A stretch of 64,000 nucleotides of DNA from Caulobacter sp048541825 (GCF_048541825.1 NZ_CP183333.1:81407-145406); one strand, 5' to 3'. Positions 35,145 to 43,596 are shown, counted from the stretch's first letter. Program-made: numbers and translations. Notes: generated from the letters alone by a model not told the origin.

Positions 35145-35828
35145 ATGACCACGGTCGATAAGCGTCGAAGAAACACTCGCCCGTCGAAATATCGCCCGCG
35201 AACCGAGGCACAGAAGGAGCAACGGCGCGAGCTGTGGATCGCTAGGACAGAGGACCGCGAGCAGGGTCGGCGGGTCTCTGAAGAAGACGCGCTGAAGCTC
35301 CGATTGGACGAGCTGGAGACCGCGCTTCGCGATGCCGGCCATGACGGCGTGCATCGCCGCCGCCACGCCACGCCGCTCGAAGATATCGCGGACGACGAGC
35401 AGCGTTTCCTGGTGCTCAAGGCCCGCGTCGAACGGCTCGAAGCCTTGTGGTCGATCAACCAGCGCAAGCGGGAAACCCGCGCCAAGATCATCATTGGCGG
35501 CGCGCTATTGGCAGAGGCCGGCGACGATCTCCTGGCCGGTGACGCCGAGCTCCTCGCACGCCTGGTCGACATCATCGACCGCCGCGTCGAGGGCATCCGC
35601 GACCGCCTCACCGTGCGCGAGCTGCTGGGCAATGTGCCGCTCTCGCTGCGCCCCGGAGGCGACTTTGAAGAGAGCCCCGAGAGCGCCCTCCAGGCCGAAG
35701 GCGAGACCCTCCCGGACTTCGATCTGATGGCGCAGTCGGCGATGGCCGACGAGCCGGTCACGAGCTTCCTGCCCAGCGACCTCGATGCGGACTATGCCGA
35801 CCTTGATGGCTCCTGGCAGGCAGCATGA
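35145..35828 (+). CDS. TraC/TraD-like relaxosome accessory protein
   Basis: A 227-residue highly charged protein. The ATG at 35145 (MTTVDKRRRN) is chosen; one three codons earlier is possible. A basic N-terminus, a coiled coil (RLDELETALRD, VERLEALWSINQRKRETR) and the KRETRAKIIIGGALLAEA segment resemble TraC/TraD mobilisation accessory proteins. The last third is acidic. It is divergent from the relaxase across the likely oriT, the usual place for such genes. Its stop abuts the converging hydrolase stop with no gap. Confidence 0.65.
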   Translation: MTTVDKRRRNTRPSKYRPRTEAQKEQRRELWIARTEDREQGRRVSEEDALKLRLDELETALRDAGHDGVHRRRHATPLEDIADDEQRFLVLKARVERLEALWSINQRKRETRAKIIIGGALLAEAGDDLLAGDAELLARLVDIIDRRVEGIRDRLTVRELLGNVPLSLRPGGDFEESPESALQAEGETLPDFDLMAQSAMADEPVTSFLPSDLDADYADLDGSWQAA

Positions 35829-36677
35829 TCACTGCCGCCCCGCGGTCACGGTCCCGTCCTGGCGAACGAAGATCGCTCGGGCGCTATCGACCGGCTGGGG
35901 CCGGCGATCACCGCCCTCGCCTGCCCCGCCTTGGGTCTCCGTAGGCGCCCCCTCGGCGGCGGCTGGAGCCACAAGGGCGCGGTTCTCGACCGCGAAGATC
36001 GCGCCGCCTGCGGACTGCCAAAGGTCAAATGCCGCACGGCCGCGAGACGCGCCGGCCGACCGGCCGGCGCCAGGCGTCGAGCCCCCTCTCCTGCCCGCTT
36101 CCACGTAGAAACTATGAGCGCCGATCACCGCCGAAGGCGCGGCGCCACCGAAGTTCACCAGGCCGGCCGAGACCTCGCCGCGGACCGCACGGCCGGCCAC
36201 GATCTGCGGATTCTGGAAGAACCTGGCGCCATTGGTCGGATCGGGTAGCCGGCCCTCCAGGGCCAAGTTGATAATAGTGTCGATCCGCGCCTGCCGGGCC
36301 TCCGAGACCGTCGGCAGGCTGCGCCAGCTGCCCCCTGCACGCATCACCGGCTCGAACTGGCGCCGGGCGTTGACGACCGCCTCGACCGACCCGCCCCAGC
36401 GGCCATCGGCTAGGCGGTTGATGATCGTGTAAACGACGCCTGCCAAGCCACTGTCGCCCTGGTTCGCGGCCTCGGCATAGGCGACCCGCGCGATGGCCTC
36501 CCGCGCCTCGGGCGAGGAGACCAGCGTGGCCAGGGACCGGGCGGGCGGAGTGACTCCGGCAAGTGGCATGGCAGGGGCATGCACCCCTGGGCAATTCACG
36601 CCGGTTGGGATGGGCTGAGCCATCTCGCCCCGGGCCAGCAGGGTGCAAAGCGCAGCAAGGGCCGCAGGATCCATCAT
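35829..36677 (-). CDS. SleB-type cell-wall hydrolase of the transfer region
   Basis: A 282-residue protein with a Hydrolase_2/SleB-like core at about residues 57-200 (AREAIARVAYAEAANQGDSG, VVYTIINRL, then RQFEP and ARFFQNP). The catalytic Glu is likely the one in YAEAANQ. The C-terminal tail is low-complexity. Conjugation operons carry a muramidase to open peptidoglycan; this enzyme fills that place. It overlaps traF by 4 bases. No signal peptide is obvious, so its export route is unclear. Confidence 0.8.
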   Translation of the reverse strand: MMDPAALAALCTLLARGEMAQPIPTGVNCPGVHAPAMPLAGVTPPARSLATLVSSPEAREAIARVAYAEAANQGDSGLAGVVYTIINRLADGRWGGSVEAVVNARRQFEPVMRAGGSWRSLPTVSEARQARIDTIINLALEGRLPDPTNGARFFQNPQIVAGRAVRGEVSAGLVNFGGAAPSAVIGAHSFYVEAGRRGGSTPGAGRSAGASRGRAAFDLWQSAGGAIFAVENRALVAPAAAEGAPTETQGGAGEGGDRRPQPVDSARAIFVRQDGTVTAGRQ

Positions 36678-37225
36678 CGGTCGCCAGAGGAGTGAGTTGA
36701 GGGGCTCAGTGGCCGGTAGACGCCGAGGATCTCGTGCGTCGTCACCGGCCCGAAATAGCGGCTGTCGAAGCTGTTCGGGATGCGATCAGAGAACACGAAG
36801 AACTCGCCCCGCGCCATCGCGCGGCAACCGACCCAGCGGGGCAGACCCACACCCCGGCTGTCATGGGTGAGCACCGGCGCGCGACGAATCCCGTTGATCG
36901 TCAGCGTCCCGCCATCGGTGCAGACGTGATCGCCCTCCCCGGCGGCAATCGCCTTCAGGATTGGAATTCGGCGCAGGTAATTCATCTGCCCGTCGGCGTA
37001 GGGAAAGGCCGGCGCTGGCGCCTGAAAAGCGATGATCGCGCCACGCGCGGGATGCCCCAGGGTGCGGACATAGAGCCCCAAAGGCTCGCTTGGAGTGCGG
37101 TTCCAGAGGAGCGCCGGCTGTGGCAGGCTGGCGGCGAGGACCGCCGCAGCGGCGACAGGAAGAACCGCCCACGCCGCCAAGGCGGGGGTCAGCCCCCTCG
37201 CCGGGCGGACGGACGATTTTCTCAT
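36674..37225 (-). CDS. traF: TraF-type S26 signal peptidase
   Basis: A 183-residue membrane peptidase. The ATG ending at 37225 is preferred over a TTG ten codons upstream. One membrane helix (about 15-37) is followed by NRTPSEPLGLYV with the catalytic Ser, RRIPILKAIAAGEGD with the Lys region, and GEFFVFSDRIPNSFDSRYFGPV. In IncP plasmids TraF cyclises the pilin TrbC. No trbC is in the window, which again points to a lost or remote pore operon. It overlaps the hydrolase gene. Confidence 0.88.
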   Translation of the reverse strand: MRKSSVRPARGLTPALAAWAVLPVAAAAVLAASLPQPALLWNRTPSEPLGLYVRTLGHPARGAIIAFQAPAPAFPYADGQMNYLRRIPILKAIAAGEGDHVCTDGGTLTINGIRRAPVLTHDSRGVGLPRWVGCRAMARGEFFVFSDRIPNSFDSRYFGPVTTHEILGVYRPLSPSTHSSGDR

Positions 37226-37345
37226 GCTGACTTGGCCTTGTCTTCGCGCGCGCAACCGAGCCTCAGGCTCGTCAGCGCTTCAGGCCAAGATGTGGCTCAT
37301 GCCCGGTGTTTGTGGGCTTCGGACGCCCTCTCGGGCGCCCCGGTT

Positions 37346-37360
37346 GGTCACTGATACCCC
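37346..37360 (+). repeat. Isolated fifth iteron copy
   Basis: GGTCACTGATACCCC, identical to the iteron at 39970-39984, located between traF and parB, 2.6 kb from the main array. Confidence 0.6.
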
Positions 37361-37373
37361 GACGATTTGCAGA

Positions 37374-37391
37374 AGTTGCCAATTGGCAACT
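37374..37391. promoter_or_regulatory. Centromere-like palindrome, copy 1
   Basis: An 18-base perfect palindrome with core GTTGCCAATTGGCAAC, in the traF-parB gap. Likely a ParB-binding site by its repetition around par and rep genes. Confidence 0.65.
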
Positions 37392-37438
37392 CGGCGACAT
37401 TGGAGGCGGCGAGGCGCCCGCTTAGGGGTCAGAATCCG

Positions 37439-37460
37439 GAAGTTGCCAATTGGCAACTTC
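37439..37460. promoter_or_regulatory. Centromere-like palindrome, copy 2
   Basis: A 22-base perfect palindrome (half-site GAAGTTGCCAA) overlapping the parB stop codon, 65 bases from copy 1. Confidence 0.7.
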
Positions 37461-38490
37461 AGCCCTTTGGGCGCATCCGGATCAGCTCGCGATGGAAAGC
37501 CTCCGCGAAATCCGCGTTGCTGGCTTCGGCATCAAGCGCCAGTTCCAGGACCACCTTCTTCGACCCTTTGCGCGCCATGGTGAAGAGGGTCGCGCCCGCT
37601 GCGTTACTCACGGCCGTGACCGGCTTGCCCGCCTTGGTCACCGGTTTCACGTCACCCGCCGCGGCCCGCTTCAGGAGCGCCAGGACCTTCGGGGCGTCCA
37701 ACGGTCCCTGGCCCTTGGCGATCATTTCCGCTTGCTGAACTGCCAGACGCTTGGCCTCGGCCATCACCCGAGGGCGCGACGCGCCGTCAGCCAGGAGGGG
37801 TTTGATCTCGCGGGCATGGTTCTCGCGTAGCTGCCGCACATCGCCGAAGGCCTCGACAACGTCGGTCGGCAGCTTGGCGAGGTCGAGAAAGCGCGACAGC
37901 CAGGCCTTTGGAACTTCCAGCCGCTCAGCCATTCGCTGAGCAGTGCCGCCGTAGAAGGTTTCTACGGCGTGGCGGTAGTCCAGGGCCCGTTCGTAGTCGC
38001 TGATGTCCTTGCGTGACCGGTTCTCGACATCGGCTAGACGGAAGGCCTGCTCATCGGTGAGCTCGCGCTCCTCGACGAGGTAGCGGATATCGCGATGCTC
38101 CACATTCTTGAGGTAGCTGACCGCCCAGTGGCGGCGTGCGCCGCAAATGACCTCGAAATCGTAGTCCGAGTCACCCTCGACCCGTCGCACGATCGCAGGG
38201 AACTCTTGCTCCCCCTGCGAGCGAAGGCTTTCAAGTAGATCCCCGCAGACACTCTCGTTGAGCAGATCGTAGCGGCGATTGTGCCGCTCCCACATCCGGC
38301 AGCGAGCTGGATCAACCAGCTTGAGGGTCTTTTCCTTAATGTCGCCAGCCGTGACACGCGCAAGCCCGGTCAGCCGCGTGCTCAAGCGCTCTGTGGCGGG
38401 CGCACCGCGTTCCGGCGTCGGGGTTTCGGTGACCGCCGAGCCCACCAGGCCCGCTAGGATGGAGCGATTCTTGCCTGTTGTGGATGCCAT
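37459..38490 (-). CDS. parB: Plasmid partition protein ParB
   Basis: A 343-residue DNA-binding CTPase-type partition protein. The ParB box has ICGARRHWAVSYL (about 116-128) and ENRSRKDISDYERALDY (about 156-172). The helix-turn-helix follows at about 182-200 (RMAERLEVPKAWLSRFLDL). The C-terminal part is a dimerisation region. It starts 12 bases after parA, the normal order. Two candidate binding palindromes lie at and just beyond its 3' end. Confidence 0.93.
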   Translation of the reverse strand: MASTTGKNRSILAGLVGSAVTETPTPERGAPATERLSTRLTGLARVTAGDIKEKTLKLVDPARCRMWERHNRRYDLLNESVCGDLLESLRSQGEQEFPAIVRRVEGDSDYDFEVICGARRHWAVSYLKNVEHRDIRYLVEERELTDEQAFRLADVENRSRKDISDYERALDYRHAVETFYGGTAQRMAERLEVPKAWLSRFLDLAKLPTDVVEAFGDVRQLRENHAREIKPLLADGASRPRVMAEAKRLAVQQAEMIAKGQGPLDAPKVLALLKRAAAGDVKPVTKAGKPVTAVSNAAGATLFTMARKGSKKVVLELALDAEASNADFAEAFHRELIRMRPKG

Positions 38491-38502
38491 GACCGCCCTC
38501 CC

Positions 38503-39708
38503 CTACCCTAAACCCAGCCGGCGCAGGTCCTGCCTATGGCTTGGCCACGCCTTGCGAATCAGCAGCTCTATTTCGCCGTTCAGGCGGTCTAGGTTGTTTC
38601 GGCAGCGCTCATAGGTCTTGGTCGGAGGACCCGTCAGCTCATAGACGGTGCGTAGCTGCACATTGGCATTGTCGATCTCGGCGGAGTCGAGCAGCGAGGC
38701 CGACAGCATGTCGGCGCCGAACACCGCCTCCATCATGTCGCGGATCTGGGTGTGGGCGCTCTTGCCCTCATCGACCTTGGTCGCGACGACGCGGAGGAAG
38801 TGATAGCCCCGCGCACCCAGATGGTTCTGCATGACCTCCAGGGTCTCCACAATCATCCGCAGAAAGTGGGCGGTGGAGGCAAAGTCCACGGTCGAAGGCG
38901 GCGTCGGGATCAAAAGGGCGTTGGCGGCGCGCAATACCGCCAGTGACAGCATCCCCAGTGCCGGCGGCGGATCCAGTAGGACCACGTCATAATCGACGGC
39001 CATACCCTCGACGCCGCGACGCAGGCGGTCCAGGGCGTCAGGATTCCCGCGAAGCCGCGCCGCCGCCTCATACTCGGCTTGGTATAGACCGAGGTTAGCG
39101 GGGATCAGATCGATGCCCGGCCAAGCGGTAGCCCGCAGGCCATACTTGAGGTCCGGCTCGCCGCCGTGTCGGAAAAAGGGGAGGAGGGTTTGCTCGTCGT
39201 CGATATCGATGTCGGGATTGAACCCGAAGATGGTCGTGGTGCTCGCCTGGCTGTCGCAATCGATCACCGCGACCCGGTAGCCCTTGAGCGCGAGGTACTG
39301 CGCCACATGACAAGTGAGTGTGCTCTTGCCGACCCCGCCCTTGAAGTTCTGAACCGCCAGGACGATCGGCGGATCCTCGGGGCCACGACGTGGCCGCGTC
39401 CCAAAGATATCGCGCATATGGTTGATCTCGGCCAGGCTGTAGCCTTCTCGCCGCTTCGAAGCGCTAAGCCTGGGGGCGGGGAGGCGGCCATCGGCCTCGG
39501 CCTGGCGGATCGCTTCAGAGGTCCGGCCCACCATTTCGGCGGCCTTGGTGATCGTGAAGCTCAGATCGACGATCTTCTCTTCACCGGGCGCGAACACTGT
39601 GGCCCGCAGGCGGGTGATGACGTCATGGGCGCGGTCGCTGAGCGCCGTCATGGCGTCGAGGAGGACGGGTCCAGAGACCGCACTTTCTGCGAGTGCAAGT
39701 TTCGCCAT
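38503..39708 (-). CDS. parA: Plasmid partition ATPase ParA
   Basis: A 401-residue ParA of the long type. An N-terminal helix-turn-helix (about 53-75, TITKAAEMVGRTSEAIRQAE) can bind its own promoter. The deviant Walker A KGGVGKST is at 123-130, and the Walker B-like VVLLDPPPALGML is further on. A 6-base inverted repeat (TCCAGC-gagata-GCTGGA, 39729-39746) lies 21 bases upstream and may be the autoregulatory operator. It forms an operon with parB. Confidence 0.93.
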   Translation of the reverse strand: MAKLALAESAVSGPVLLDAMTALSDRAHDVITRLRATVFAPGEEKIVDLSFTITKAAEMVGRTSEAIRQAEADGRLPAPRLSASKRREGYSLAEINHMRDIFGTRPRRGPEDPPIVLAVQNFKGGVGKSTLTCHVAQYLALKGYRVAVIDCDSQASTTTIFGFNPDIDIDDEQTLLPFFRHGGEPDLKYGLRATAWPGIDLIPANLGLYQAEYEAAARLRGNPDALDRLRRGVEGMAVDYDVVLLDPPPALGMLSLAVLRAANALLIPTPPSTVDFASTAHFLRMIVETLEVMQNHLGARGYHFLRVVATKVDEGKSAHTQIRDMMEAVFGADMLSASLLDSAEIDNANVQLRTVYELTGPPTKTYERCRNNLDRLNGEIELLIRKAWPSHRQDLRRLGLG

Positions 39709-39728
39709 GGCCTCCTCCTTTGCAAATA

Positions 39729-39746
39729 TCCAGCGAGATAGCTGGA
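39729..39746. promoter_or_regulatory. Inverted repeat upstream of parA
   Basis: TCCAGC, 6 bases, GCTGGA, 21 bases before the parA ATG. The position fits a ParA autorepression site. Confidence 0.4.
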
Positions 39747-39852
39747 ATTTGCCAAGTTTTCGGTCGAATGCAATGAAGAATGAGTTAACAGCGCGCCGAG
39801 CCTGAACCCTTTTGGTTCAAGGCGGCGGCAAGCCAGCCTGTCCACCGCGCTC

Positions 39853-39893
39853 AGTTAGAGAATTTCTTAAGGACAAAGTTAGACAGAGTTAGA
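39853..39893. repeat. AGTTAGA repeats in an AT-richer stretch next to the iterons
   Basis: Three direct copies of AGTTAGA at 39853, 39877 and 39887 in the only AT-rich part of the rep-par gap. It is a candidate unwinding region of the origin. Confidence 0.45.
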
Positions 39894-39946
39894 GGCCGAA
39901 AAATGCCCAGGAAACCCATACGCCACAGGGGTTTCCGAAAAGCCGT

Positions 39947-40030
39947 GGTCACCAATACCCCGTGCCGAAGGTCACTGATACCCCGCCCCCGGGGTCACCG
40001 TTCCCCCGTTGAATAGGTCACTGTTCCCCC
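39947..40030 (+). repeat. Iteron array: four copies at an exact 23-base period (oriV)
   Basis: Copies begin at 39947, 39970, 39993 and 40016, each matching GGTCACYRWTMCCCC-type 15-mers (two end ATACCCC, two end TTCCCCC). The last overlaps the repA stop codon. Regular two-turn spacing beside repA is typical of initiator-binding iterons. Confidence 0.75.
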
Positions 40031-40983
40031 GAAGACGGGACCTTGCGCTTCTCAAACATGCCATCGACGGCGAGCGTGCGGGCGTCCTCGCGGGTCCGGC
40101 GCTCCGAATCAGCGGCTAGGCGAGCTAGATCCGCCTTGATCGCCGCGCGCTCGGCGGCGTCCCGGCGGATGAAATGGACAGCCGGCGAGTTGTCCGCGGC
40201 GTTGACGAAACTGACGTCGTATTCGGGCAGGTCGTTGGCGGATACGATCCGCTTGAGCAGGTAGTTGAATTGCTTCAGCGGGCTCTCACTGCCGGTCTTG
40301 TCGTGCAGGACGCTCACCCGGCACGTCCAGCCTGACGCCTGGTCGCCGGCGTGCTTGCGGGCGATCCGGTAGATGGCGCGCTCAACGCCGCCGGAGAGGG
40401 CGAAATAGTCGGCGTGCAGCGTCAGCAGCGACCGGTCCTTGATGACCCCCTCATAGACCCAATTGGACAGGGTGAGGGTCAGGCCCCTCGGGGCGCCGGT
40501 GACCGCGTCCGACTCCAGCATCCATTCGTCGAGCCAGCCGAACTGCGCCTTGGTGTTGCGCTTGGTCCCCCGGATCGAAGTTTGGATCGTCGTGGCCTCC
40601 AGCCGCTGAAGAGCGGCCTGGAGTTCCCGATAGCCCTTGCCGCCCGTGTCGCGCTTGATCGCCTTGAGGAGATCATAGGTCGTGGTGTGCAGGGTCCGGG
40701 GCAGGTCGTTCTCGCCGGCCTCCCGCATCTGGTTGATGCGTGAGGTCGCCCAGATCAGGATGTCGGCATCCCAAATGGTGGCGATGCCGAAGGCGGGGTT
40801 GGCGCTGACGTGGACCCAGACCTCGCCATCGGGGCTGGTGTATTCGATCGGCTTCAGGCGCTTGCGCTTCGACAGCGAGAAGAACGGCCGCTCCATGACC
40901 TCGCGCTGATCCTTCAGTGGCAGGCTGTTCATCCGAGGGACGAACAAATCAAACTCCTGCTGTCGAATCGCGCGCTTAGACAT
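40018..40983 (-). CDS. repA: Plasmid replication initiator RepA (RPA family)
   Basis: A 321-residue initiator of the alphaproteobacterial RepA (replication initiator protein A) family. The start at 40983 (MSKRAIRQQEFDLFVPR) is chosen; the frame is open 24 codons upstream through the third palindrome. Conserved segments include MERPFFSLSKRKRLKPIEY, NPAFGIATIWDADILIWA, HTTTYDLLKAI, and RAIYRIARKHAG. It should bind the iteron array at its own 3' end. The neighbouring palindrome copy may link control of replication and partition. Confidence 0.92.
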   Translation of the reverse strand: MSKRAIRQQEFDLFVPRMNSLPLKDQREVMERPFFSLSKRKRLKPIEYTSPDGEVWVHVSANPAFGIATIWDADILIWATSRINQMREAGENDLPRTLHTTTYDLLKAIKRDTGGKGYRELQAALQRLEATTIQTSIRGTKRNTKAQFGWLDEWMLESDAVTGAPRGLTLTLSNWVYEGVIKDRSLLTLHADYFALSGGVERAIYRIARKHAGDQASGWTCRVSVLHDKTGSESPLKQFNYLLKRIVSANDLPEYDVSFVNAADNSPAVHFIRRDAAERAAIKADLARLAADSERRTREDARTLAVDGMFEKRKVPSSGEQ

Positions 40984-41037
40984 CACCAACCCCACCACGA
41001 GCGACGATCTTGGGGAAGGGGAGAGGCCTCGACCCCT

Positions 41038-41059
41038 GAAGTTGCCAATTGGCAACTTC
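41038..41059. promoter_or_regulatory. Centromere-like palindrome, copy 3
   Basis: A 22-base perfect palindrome identical to copy 2, 54 bases upstream of the repA start. It lies 3.6 kb from the other two copies. Confidence 0.7.
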
Positions 41060-41148
41060 TCCGAAAACGCCCGCTACGGTCCCCGCCGGAGCAGCACCTT
41101 CAGGCACCCTGCCGGCGCAGTTCTGTGGGCCTGAGTGGACGACGGCGG

Positions 41149-41955
41149 TCATGCGTCCCCCATCTCGCGCGGCACGGTGATGTTATAGGTGCTGTCGAGG
41201 CGCCCGCCCGGTTCAAGGACGCGCTTGCCGCTGCCAAGGTCGATGGCGCCGCGCTCCAGCCGGCTCGCCCAGGCATGGCCGTGGCGATCGGCGAACCACA
41301 GCGCGAGGCGCTTGACCTTGACGCTTCGGCAGTCGGCCAGGAGCGAATAGAGGCGCCGCGGGCTGAGGGATGACAGGCCCTGCATCAGGACGTCAGCCTC
41401 GTGGAAGGAGGCGACCTGCGGAACGAGGTCCAGGATCTCCAGCAGGGCTCGTTCCGGCGTCGAGACGATGAGCTGGGTCTCCAGCCCGCCCGCCGAAGGG
41501 TGCGTGAAGTGTCTCTCGAACCCGCCGGCTTGCGGATCGTCAGCAAGAAGCGGGTCGGCCGTGAACAGTGTAGGCCGGTGATAGGCCAGCCGAGGCCCCA
41601 GGAGCCTCCGTGCCCAGACGGGCGGCGGCGCGGCGCCGCAGAGGTGGAACGGGGTCGGCCCGTCAGGAGCGCCAGGATGGCCGAACCCCAGCAACTCCAA
41701 AGCCGTCCGACCGCCGACCGCGAGGAGGGGAGGGCGCAGGCGCTGGAGCGACAAGACGACCGCTATGGCCGAGAGGGCCTGGTCGGATGTGTCGCCCGCG
41801 CGCTGATAGGCCCCTCGGACCGGCGCCTGAAGCCAGCCGCTTTTGACATACTTAGCCACCAGGCTCCGTGAGTAGCCATGGCGCTGCAGCCAACGGGCGT
41901 CCGCCAGGAGGCCATCGGGCAAAAGGCGCTGAAGTTGGTTTAGTTTTCCATCCAT
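41149..41955 (-). CDS. AbiEi-family antitoxin-like protein without adjacent toxin
   Basis: A 268-residue protein of the type IV antitoxin AbiEi family: an N-terminal winged helix (LADARWLQRHGYSRSLVAKY), then VGGRTALELLG, TPERALLEILD, and LADCRSVKVKRLALWFADRHGHAW. The C-terminal RLDSTYNITVPRE tail is typical. The nucleotidyltransferase toxin AbiEii normally follows directly; here repA follows instead. The AbiEii in this window (45896-46921) has its own, different AbiEi. It may act as an orphan regulator. A GTG four codons upstream is an alternative start. Confidence 0.8.
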   Translation of the reverse strand: MDGKLNQLQRLLPDGLLADARWLQRHGYSRSLVAKYVKSGWLQAPVRGAYQRAGDTSDQALSAIAVVLSLQRLRPPLLAVGGRTALELLGFGHPGAPDGPTPFHLCGAAPPPVWARRLLGPRLAYHRPTLFTADPLLADDPQAGGFERHFTHPSAGGLETQLIVSTPERALLEILDLVPQVASFHEADVLMQGLSSLSPRRLYSLLADCRSVKVKRLALWFADRHGHAWASRLERGAIDLGSGKRVLEPGGRLDSTYNITVPREMGDA

Positions 41956-41962
41956 TCGCAAA

Positions 41963-42006
41963 CCCACAGTGGGCGTTTTGACAACATTGTAAACCCGCCG
42001 GGTTTA
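41963..42006. promoter_or_regulatory. Inverted repeats upstream of the orphan AbiEi
   Basis: CCCAC-a-GTGGG at 41963-41973 and TAAACCC-gcc-GGGTTTA at 41990-42006. They are candidate autoregulatory sites for the antitoxin-like protein. Confidence 0.4.
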
Positions 42007-42066
42007 ACAAGCGGCGGATTCGCCAGCTCACGGCGAGCGACTTATGGCGATTCCGAACCAAGGCTA

Positions 42067-42096
42067 AGAGCCCGCCCGGCGAACCGGGCGGGCTCT
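42067..42096. terminator. 13-bp perfect hairpin after ssb
   Basis: Arms AGAGCCCGCCCGG and its complement around a CGAA loop, 5 bases beyond the ssb stop. A strong terminator-like stem. Confidence 0.7.
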
Positions 42097-42100
42097 CGAG

Positions 42101-42469
42101 CTAGTCCTCCTCGGAGGCCGGAGCGGATTCAGGCCGGTCCAGCGACCGCAGTTCGTGCTGCGGCGTGGCCACCACGACCTTGGAGAAGAACCGTTCCACA
42201 CCGTCCTTGTCGGTGTAGCGGTCGTGCCGGATCTCTCCCTCGACGAACACCTTCGAGCCCTTCGGCAGCCCTTTGGACCCGAGCCAGCCCACCGTGCCCT
42301 GGTTCCAGATCTCGACCTGGTGCCAGGTCGTGTAGTCCTTCCGCTCGCCGCCCGCCGTCGTGTAGCGGTTGGTGGCGACCCGCAGGGTGGCGACCTTCTT
42401 GCCGCCTGACGTGGTGCGGATTTCCGCTTCGGCTCCGGTGAAACCGATCAATTGGACCTTGTTCAGCAT
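42101..42469 (-). CDS. ssb: Plasmid single-stranded DNA-binding protein
   Basis: A 122-residue SSB. The ATG ending at 42469 has GGAG 7 bases upstream (MLNKVQLIGFTG). The OB fold is complete: TLRVATNRYT, TTWHQVEIWN, GSKVFVEGEIRHDRYTDKDG. The disordered tail is very short and ends SEED instead of the DDDIPF-type tip, so it probably does not recruit host SSB partners in the usual way. Plasmid SSBs coat incoming single strands and dampen SOS. Confidence 0.92.
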   Translation of the reverse strand: MLNKVQLIGFTGAEAEIRTTSGGKKVATLRVATNRYTTAGGERKDYTTWHQVEIWNQGTVGWLGSKGLPKGSKVFVEGEIRHDRYTDKDGVERFFSKVVVATPQHELRSLDRPESAPASEED

Positions 42470-42550
42470 CGTCTTACTCCATCTGCCGCCAGGGAAATCC
42501 CAGCGGCTCGCGGTCCTTGCCGCGATCACGCGACCTGCAAGGGCGGGGAA

Positions 42551-42700
42551 GAGGGACTGGCCAAAGCCCGGATTGGTTGGAAACCGGCCTGCACGGCGCG
42601 CAGCGGAGGAAGGCCGGAGGGTCCATCCGGCCCGCCACGCGCAGCGGGGTCGGCTTTGACCTGGACCGCCCCGACCTAGGTTGAAGTGATTGATCGCGCG
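42551..42700. repeat. Leader repeat upstream of ssb
   Basis: About 140 bases that match 43597-43735 in ordered blocks: GGCCAAAG, GGAAACCGGCCTGCA, GGAGGGTCC, CTTTGACC and CCTAGGTT. Both lie upstream of minus-strand plasmid genes. Confidence 0.55.
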
Positions 42701-43267
42701 GACCGCAGCCCGCCGGGCGTCACAACGGCTTGGAGATGATCAGAACAAGGACCACGAGGGCACGGGACGACGCGGATCGTTGAACACAAGGCAAGGATCG
42801 CCGCCCGCCGACGCCTCTGATTGACGACCGCGGGGCGGGCGAGGGCAGGGGGCTGAACTCGACCCACCTGGCCGCCCTGGAACCCGGTGCGGGGGCTGAC
42901 CCGCCCCAGGGGGAGAAGGAATGGCTGCATTCGTCCAGCCGGGGAGATGGCTGACAGGAGAACCGTGAGGCACGGGGGTCGGTCACCAGATCCAGGGCCC
43001 GCCACCACGGTGCATACGCACATCGCGGGCCTTCCAGGCCAGCACCGGCGTCGCGGAGATATGCTCGGCCCAGCCCGGCTCGCCGGGCGGGCTGTTGACT
43101 TCAATCTCGCCGGATCACTCACCCGTTCGAGGCCTCCAAGGCGCGACGTCAGAACGAATCACCAACCCCAAGGCTGAGTGGCCGCCGGCCTGCCTGACAC
43201 AAGGTCTTGGATTTCGTTCGACCCCTGTTCCGCCGGCTTCATCCAAGTTGGGGAAGGGCAGGGGGAA
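42700..43267. other. Long non-coding interval upstream of ssb
   Basis: No convincing gene. Several long open frames exist on both strands, but they are low-complexity Pro/Arg/Gly readings of GC-rich DNA with no ribosome site or family match. Confidence 0.4.
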
Positions 43268-43291
43268 CGGCGCCCGCCGAAGCGGGCGCCG
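43268..43291. terminator. 10-bp perfect hairpin after the 73-residue gene
   Basis: CGGCGCCCGC, loop CGAA, GCGGGCGCCG, 7 bases past the stop at 43299. It has the same loop as the ssb terminator. Confidence 0.65.
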
Positions 43292-43298
43292 AGTTAGG

Positions 43299-43520
43299 TC
43301 AGTGCCGCGTGCCGCCGGTCCGCGCGTGGATCATCTGGTGGAAGTGGGCGATGGCGGCGGTGTCGAGCTCGAAGGGGATCGCGGTGATCTCCTCCTGGCG
43401 GTCAAGCTCCTCGGCGATGGCCAGAAGGTCCCAGCATTCGGCGACCACATACCAGCTGCCAGTGTCGTAGAAGTCGTGGGCGTGTTGATAAACCGCTTGA
43501 GCCATCCCCATGCTGACCAT
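43299..43520 (-). CDS. Small plasmid hypothetical protein
   Basis: A 73-residue protein from the ATG ending at 43520 (GGGAG about 8 bases upstream); the frame open upstream is not supported. The sequence AQAVYQHAHDFYDTGSWYVVAECWDLLAIAEEL is His/Tyr/Trp-rich and helical, and the protein is acidic in the middle. I recognise no function. It has its own terminator and a leader that repeats part of the ssb leader, so it belongs to the same plasmid gene set. Confidence 0.65.
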   Translation of the reverse strand: MVSMGMAQAVYQHAHDFYDTGSWYVVAECWDLLAIAEELDRQEEITAIPFELDTAAIAHFHQMIHARTGGTRH

Positions 43521-43596
43521 CTTTCGTCTCCCTCTTGCGCTGCTGGATCTGCGGGCTCGTTCCCGCGATCTCGCGACCGCCCAGGGCGGGTGAAAG

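Noticed and set aside
34886..35761. N-terminal extension of the relaxase reading frame by 292 codons
   Set aside because: It is antisense to the accessory gene at 35145-35828 and Ser/Arg-rich, and the ATG ending at 34885 has a strong ribosome site and a family-typical N-terminus.
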